From the NCBI GenBank assembly GCA_021816455.1, contig JAKAXU010000006.1, forward strand, positions 41,166 through 105,165: 64,000 bases of DNA, given 5' to 3'. Below, piece by piece: positions 60,414-64,000 of this stretch. The position numbers and the translations under genes were made by a program. This DNA is from Acidobacteriota bacterium (GTDB lineage Bacteria; Acidobacteriota; Terriglobia; Terriglobales; Acidobacteriaceae). Position 1 is the first letter of the stretch, and the number at the start of each line of letters is the position of its first letter. Under the pieces are notes generated by a model. It was not told where the DNA came from. It saw only the letters and a list, made by a program, of their open reading frames with translations, and ran no database searches.

Positions 60414-63179
60414 CTATTCGTCGTTTCCCGGCAATGCCGCAAAAGCCAGTTGGGTCTTCGACAGCAGAACCTCAGCATCCGCCCGCTGCGATTTCAGTCC
60501 TTCCACGACAGGACTCGGCGCTTTGGATAAAAATCCCGGATTCCCAAGCTGCTTATCGGCGGCTGCAAGCATTTTTTCCAGTCGCGCAATCTCTTTGCTC
60601 AGCCGCTCCCGTTCCGCGGCAATATCCACCTTGCGCTGGTAATCGATGGCAAGATCGAAGGCGGCTGTCGAGCGCGTCGCAAGATGCGATGGAAGAGAAT
60701 CGCAGAAGTGCAGTTCCCGGACACGCGCCAGACGCAGGATGATCGCCGCATTCTGCCGCAGGGTTTGTACGAGATCGACTGCCGCATGGACAAAAACAGG
60801 CGCTTCAGCTTTCTCCTCCATGCCGATCTCTTTGCGAAGCGCGCGCGTCTCGGTGATGAAGCTCTGCACCAGTTCCATGCTGCGCGTGGAAGCATCCTGC
60901 AATGCAGAATCGTCCGCCAATGGATAGGCTGCCAGGGCGATCGACTTCGCAGGCGGTTGACCGTTGTAAAGCGCGTGCCAGATCTCTTCCGTCAGGAACG
61001 GCATGAACGGGGAGAGCAGTCGCAGCGTCGATTCGAAGACGTCAGCGAGCGTCTGAAGCGCTTCGCGCGCAACTGTGCGATCGTCGGAGGGGCCGAATTG
61101 CAGGCGGAGTTTGACGATTTCCAGATACCAGTCGCAGAAGCTGCCCCAGACAAAGCTGTAGAGCGACTGCGCGGCTTCGTCGAAACGGTAATCGGCGAGC
61201 GAAGCATGGACGGCAGTTGCCGTGCGATGCAGTTCGGCCCAAATCCAGCGGTCTTCCAGCGGTGCGGAAGCGTCGATGGCGGGCAGCCGGCCGGCGGAGT
61301 GGATTTCGACGGCAATGTCCACTTCGGTCGCGCGATTCAGATTCAGAAAGGCGAAACGCGCGGCGTTCCAGATTTTGTTGGCAAAGGCGCGGTAGCCCTC
61401 CGTGCGCGCCACGTTGAATGCAATGTCGGTGCCAGGCGAGGCCATGGAAGCGAGCGTGAAACGTACTGCGTCCGTGCCATACAAACGCACAGTCTCAATG
61501 GGATCGACAACATTGCCTTTGGTCTTGGACATCTTGTCGCCGTGCGCGTCGCGCACCAGCGCATGGATGTAAACCTCTCGGAAAGGGACGGTCTCGGCCG
61601 GCGGACGCGGCGAACCGTCCGGCATGGGCAGATCGGCAGAAAACCAGCAGCCCAGCATAATCATCCGCGCCACCCAGAAGAAGAGAATGTCGAAGCCGGT
61701 GACAAGCAAGGATGTCGGATAGAAGGCCGCAAAATCCTGCGTAGGCTGGCCATCCGCAAATGGCCAGCCAAAAACGGAGACCGGCAGCAATCCGGAGGAG
61801 AACCAGGTATCCAGCACATCGCTGACTTGCGTGATCTGAGCGTTGCCGCAATGGCTGCACTGCGTCGGCGTCTCTCGCGCGACGGTCATCTGACGACAGT
61901 CCGCGCATTCCCATGCAGGAATGCGATGGCCCCACCAGAGTTGTCGCGAGAGGCACCAGTCATGGATGTTCGCCATCCAGTTCAGATAAATTTTGCGGTA
62001 TTGGTCCGGAGTGAAGCGAATGGCTCCCTGCTCGACGGCAGCAATGGCTTTTTCCGCCAGCGGCTGAATCCGCAGGAACCACTGCTCGGAGAGGCGCGGT
62101 TCTACAACTGTCTTGCAGCGATCGCAGATGCCGACAGAGAGAGCATGATCCTTTGCTGCAGCCAGCAGGCCCAGCGCTTCCAGGTCGGCGAGGATGCGTT
62201 CGCGCGCGGCATAGCGGTCGAGGCCGTGGTAGGAACTACCCTCGGCCAGCATGCGCCCCTGCTCATCCATGGCGTTGATGGGTTGAAGAGAATGACGCTG
62301 CCCGAGTGCAAAGTCATTGGGATCGTGCGCGGGCGTCACCTTCACCGCTCCGGTGCCAAATTCCGGGCTGACCCATGCATCCGTGACCACGGGAATTTCT
62401 CGGCCTGCGAGCGGCAGCCGCAACCGCTTGCCGTGGAAGACGGAGTAGCGCTCATCCTCCGGATGCACGGCAACCGCTACATCGCCCAGCATCGTCTCCG
62501 GGCGCGTTGTGGCAATCGTTAGGAAACTGCCCGGATCACCGACGACTGGATAACGGATCTCCCAGATTTTCCCCTGCCGGTCTTCGTGCACCACTTCAAG
62601 GTCGCTGATCGCGGTCTGGCAGCGCGGGCACCAGTTCACGATGTACGCTCCTCGATAGATCAGTCCCTGCTCATGCAGACGAACAAAGGCTTCTCGCACG
62701 GCGCGGGACAGGTCTTCGTCCATCGTGAAGTATTCGCGGCTCCAGTCAACGGAGGCGCCGAGCCGCTTCATCTGGTCGAGGATGGCTCCGCCGTAGAGAT
62801 GCTTCCATGCCCAGACGCGCTTCAGAAAGGCTTCCCGGCCCAATTGCTGGCGCGTCGTGCCTTCGTCAGCAAGCTGGCGCTCGACCATCATCTGTGTCGC
62901 AATGCCGGCGTGATCGGTTCCAGGCACCCAGAGCACGCGCCTGCCGCCAAGCATGCGCTGCCAGCGGGTGAGGATATCCATCTCCGTCTGGTTGAGCATG
63001 TGGCCCATGTGCAGACGGCCCGTTACATTCGGCGGAGGCAGCAGAAGCGTGAATGAGCCGGGTGTTCCGGAGGCGTGAGCAGCCGCCGTCTGGTCGAAGA
63101 TTCGCTCTTCCAGCCAGCGCGCGGCCCAGTGGTCTTCGATGGCGGTTGGATCGTATGTCTTAGGAAGTTCCTGGGGCAT
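60414..63179 (-). CDS. valS: valyl-tRNA synthetase
   Basis: 921 residues, full length for the family. Class I signatures: PPPNVTGRLHMGHMLN (HIGH-type) and DKMSKTKGNVVDP (KMSKS). The editing domain lies between (TTRPETMLGDVAVAVHPED), zinc-like Cys pairs are present (CPRC, CDRC, CSHC), and a C-terminal coiled coil ends the protein. It heads the minus-strand run down to comEC. Confidence 0.96.
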   Translation of the reverse strand: MPQELPKTYDPTAIEDHWAARWLEERIFDQTAAAHASGTPGSFTLLLPPPNVTGRLHMGHMLNQTEMDILTRWQRMLGGRRVLWVPGTDHAGIATQMMVERQLADEGTTRQQLGREAFLKRVWAWKHLYGGAILDQMKRLGASVDWSREYFTMDEDLSRAVREAFVRLHEQGLIYRGAYIVNWCPRCQTAISDLEVVHEDRQGKIWEIRYPVVGDPGSFLTIATTRPETMLGDVAVAVHPEDERYSVFHGKRLRLPLAGREIPVVTDAWVSPEFGTGAVKVTPAHDPNDFALGQRHSLQPINAMDEQGRMLAEGSSYHGLDRYAARERILADLEALGLLAAAKDHALSVGICDRCKTVVEPRLSEQWFLRIQPLAEKAIAAVEQGAIRFTPDQYRKIYLNWMANIHDWCLSRQLWWGHRIPAWECADCRQMTVARETPTQCSHCGNAQITQVSDVLDTWFSSGLLPVSVFGWPFADGQPTQDFAAFYPTSLLVTGFDILFFWVARMIMLGCWFSADLPMPDGSPRPPAETVPFREVYIHALVRDAHGDKMSKTKGNVVDPIETVRLYGTDAVRFTLASMASPGTDIAFNVARTEGYRAFANKIWNAARFAFLNLNRATEVDIAVEIHSAGRLPAIDASAPLEDRWIWAELHRTATAVHASLADYRFDEAAQSLYSFVWGSFCDWYLEIVKLRLQFGPSDDRTVAREALQTLADVFESTLRLLSPFMPFLTEEIWHALYNGQPPAKSIALAAYPLADDSALQDASTRSMELVQSFITETRALRKEIGMEEKAEAPVFVHAAVDLVQTLRQNAAIILRLARVRELHFCDSLPSHLATRSTAAFDLAIDYQRKVDIAAERERLSKEIARLEKMLAAADKQLGNPGFLSKAPSPVVEGLKSQRADAEVLLSKTQLAFAALPGNDE

Positions 63180-63553
63180 TGGATGATCTTTGTTGCAACT
63201 GGCGCGACTTCAATGGGCACGGCCCATTTCGCAAACTGTTATCTGGGCCGGACGCAAGTCGTATCCGGACTTTATCCCGAGACGAAAAAACATACCGATA
63301 AGTCCCTAACATACCACATTGTTATGCTTTGGCAGGGATGCGTGGTTCTCTTGGTGCCGGATACCGAGCACAGGCAGGATAGCTGACCGGGCGGTTTCTT
63401 CATCATGGAGTTCATTCGCCATTTATTCGCAACCTTGCATGTGCTACCCTTAGATTAAGCCGCGAAAGTCGAGTGTCACAAGCTGTGGAGAGGAAGTCGC
63501 GTTCCACTCGAACAACCGCTTCAAGCACCGGACAGTCTCTGGACATTCGAACC
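63180..63553. other. 374-bp divergent region between valS and the polysaccharide export gene
   Basis: No gene or T-box-like leader is seen. The stretch 63280-63340 is AT-richer and may hold the valS promoter. Nothing else can be assigned. Confidence 0.45.
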
Positions 63554-63895
63554 ATGAAGAAATCAAACCGGACAAGGCTCGCTCTGATCGCGCTCCTGCT
63601 TGGCTGCTGGATCTTTGCGGATGCACAGTCGGCAGTTACGTCTGCCGGTGCTGCCTCTGCCAACTCTCCCACGCAGCCCACCGTTCAAGACGCCGACCTG
63701 AACCAGTCCGCCATCGTCGATCCTGGCCTGGCGCCTGGCGATACGCTTGCCGTCAGCCTCTACGACTTTCCAGATATGAAGAGCGATGTGGATGTGACCA
63801 TCGATCCACAGGGCGATATTCATCTGCCTTACGCGGGAACGATAAAAATCGCCGGGCTGTCTCCATCTCAGGCTGAGAATCTGTCCAGAAACTAA
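63554..63895 (+). pseudogene. Wza/BexD-type polysaccharide export protein, truncated by an insertion
   Basis: 113 residues. A signal peptide (RLALIALLLGCWIFADAQS) precedes the start of a polysaccharide biosynthesis/export domain: GLAPGDTLAVSLYDFPDMKSDVDVTID (in parts), PQGDIHLPYAGTIKIAGLSPSQAENL. The family continues for another 100-250 residues after this block, forming the outer-membrane channel of capsule or EPS export. Here the frame stops at 63895, within IS5-type sequence, so the protein is broken and probably non-functional. Confidence 0.8.
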
Positions 63896-64000
63896 GTGGA
63901 TCGTCTCAGGAGCAGATGAGCGAAGGCGATGTGGATCATGGTTTCGGCTGAAGTATGACGGAGTTCGTAGTCTTTGCTGAGTCTACGTGACCAGTTGAGC
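63875..64000 (-). mobile_element. IS5-type insertion sequence, one end (runs off right edge)
   Basis: The DNA from about 63875-63892 onward no longer fits the export gene and encodes an IS5-like transposase C terminus on the minus strand. The exact junction and terminal repeat cannot be fixed because the other end is outside the window; the boundary given is approximate. Confidence 0.7.
63892..64000 (-). CDS. IS5-family transposase, C-terminal 35 residues (partial)
   Basis: The minus-strand frame entering from the right edge reads LNWSRRLSKDYELRH, TSAETMIHIAFAHLLLRRST, stop at 63892. This matches the end of IS5/IS427-group DDE transposases (RRLSKDYE...SxEAMIxIAxxxLxLRRL pattern). The stop codon overlaps the artificial stop of the interrupted export gene by a few bases. 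Confidence 0.82.
   Translation of the reverse strand, partial: LNWSRRLSKDYELRHTSAETMIHIAFAHLLLRRST

Noticed and set aside
60684..62522. 612-codon plus-strand frame.
   Set aside because: Antisense to valS, which has full class I synthetase signatures.
63180..63553. T-box leader for valS.
   Set aside because: No specifier hairpin or T-box core is visible and the lineage is not one that normally uses T-boxes.

Overview
The window looks like a chromosomal stretch of an Acidobacteriota bacterium, probably of the Terriglobia/Acidobacteriaceae type. This is inferred from gene content, not from a marker gene. It has high GC, a TonB-receptor-like start with a carboxypeptidase-regulatory fold, a DUF4382 lipoprotein, several PilZ proteins, a DUF6580 membrane protein, a type III polyketide synthase operon and a lipid A/Kdo gene run that implies an outer membrane. 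No rRNA, CRISPR array or prophage is visible. One tRNA (Ser, UGA) is present.

Layout. 1-6.7 kb: start of a TonB-receptor-like gene, two membrane proteins, nadD, an rsfS gene with a histone-H1-like tail, a secreted amidase and an Hsp15-like S4 protein. 6.8-9.0 kb: tRNA-Ser, a lipoprotein and a MITE-like palindromic element whose right end supplies the stop codon of rluB. 9-17 kb: rluB-scpB, then a three-gene signalling operon (HD-GYP regulator, CHASE3 hybrid kinase, single-domain regulator) with 4-nt start/stop overlaps. 17-21 kb: a three-gene operon of class III aminotransferase, type III PKS and FAD oxidoreductase. 21-30 kb: phoU, flavin reductase, MFS transporter, a LamG-like secreted protein, an alpha/beta hydrolase-cupin fusion, yceI, marR, an atypical LuxR-type regulator, a PilZ protein and a conserved unknown.

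30.2-32.2 kb is the most unusual part. A large inverted repeat precedes a small secreted protein made of five 18-residue repeats, nearly identical at DNA level, followed by an AT-richer multi-TM protein and a membrane-anchored protein. 32-45 kb: aldo/keto reductase, M29 aminopeptidase, YIP1 protein, fabF-acpP, rmuC, an old yellow enzyme homologue, a MoeB-rhodanese/JAMM pair, a tandem-PilZ protein and rsmI. 45-52 kb: a site-2-protease-like protein whose zinc motif is destroyed, rsmD, and a waaA-lpxK-GT9-ICMT run for envelope lipid assembly. 52.9-63.2 kb: a tightly packed minus-strand run valS-nadC-birA-coaX-unknown-rlmD-comEC. At the right edge a Wza-like polysaccharide export gene is cut after about 110 codons by an IS5-type insertion whose transposase C terminus runs off the window.

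The leads most worth following are the repeat-protein locus at 30.2 kb, the RsfS/H1-like dual gene, the type III PKS operon, the degenerate site-2 protease and the MITE-like element.
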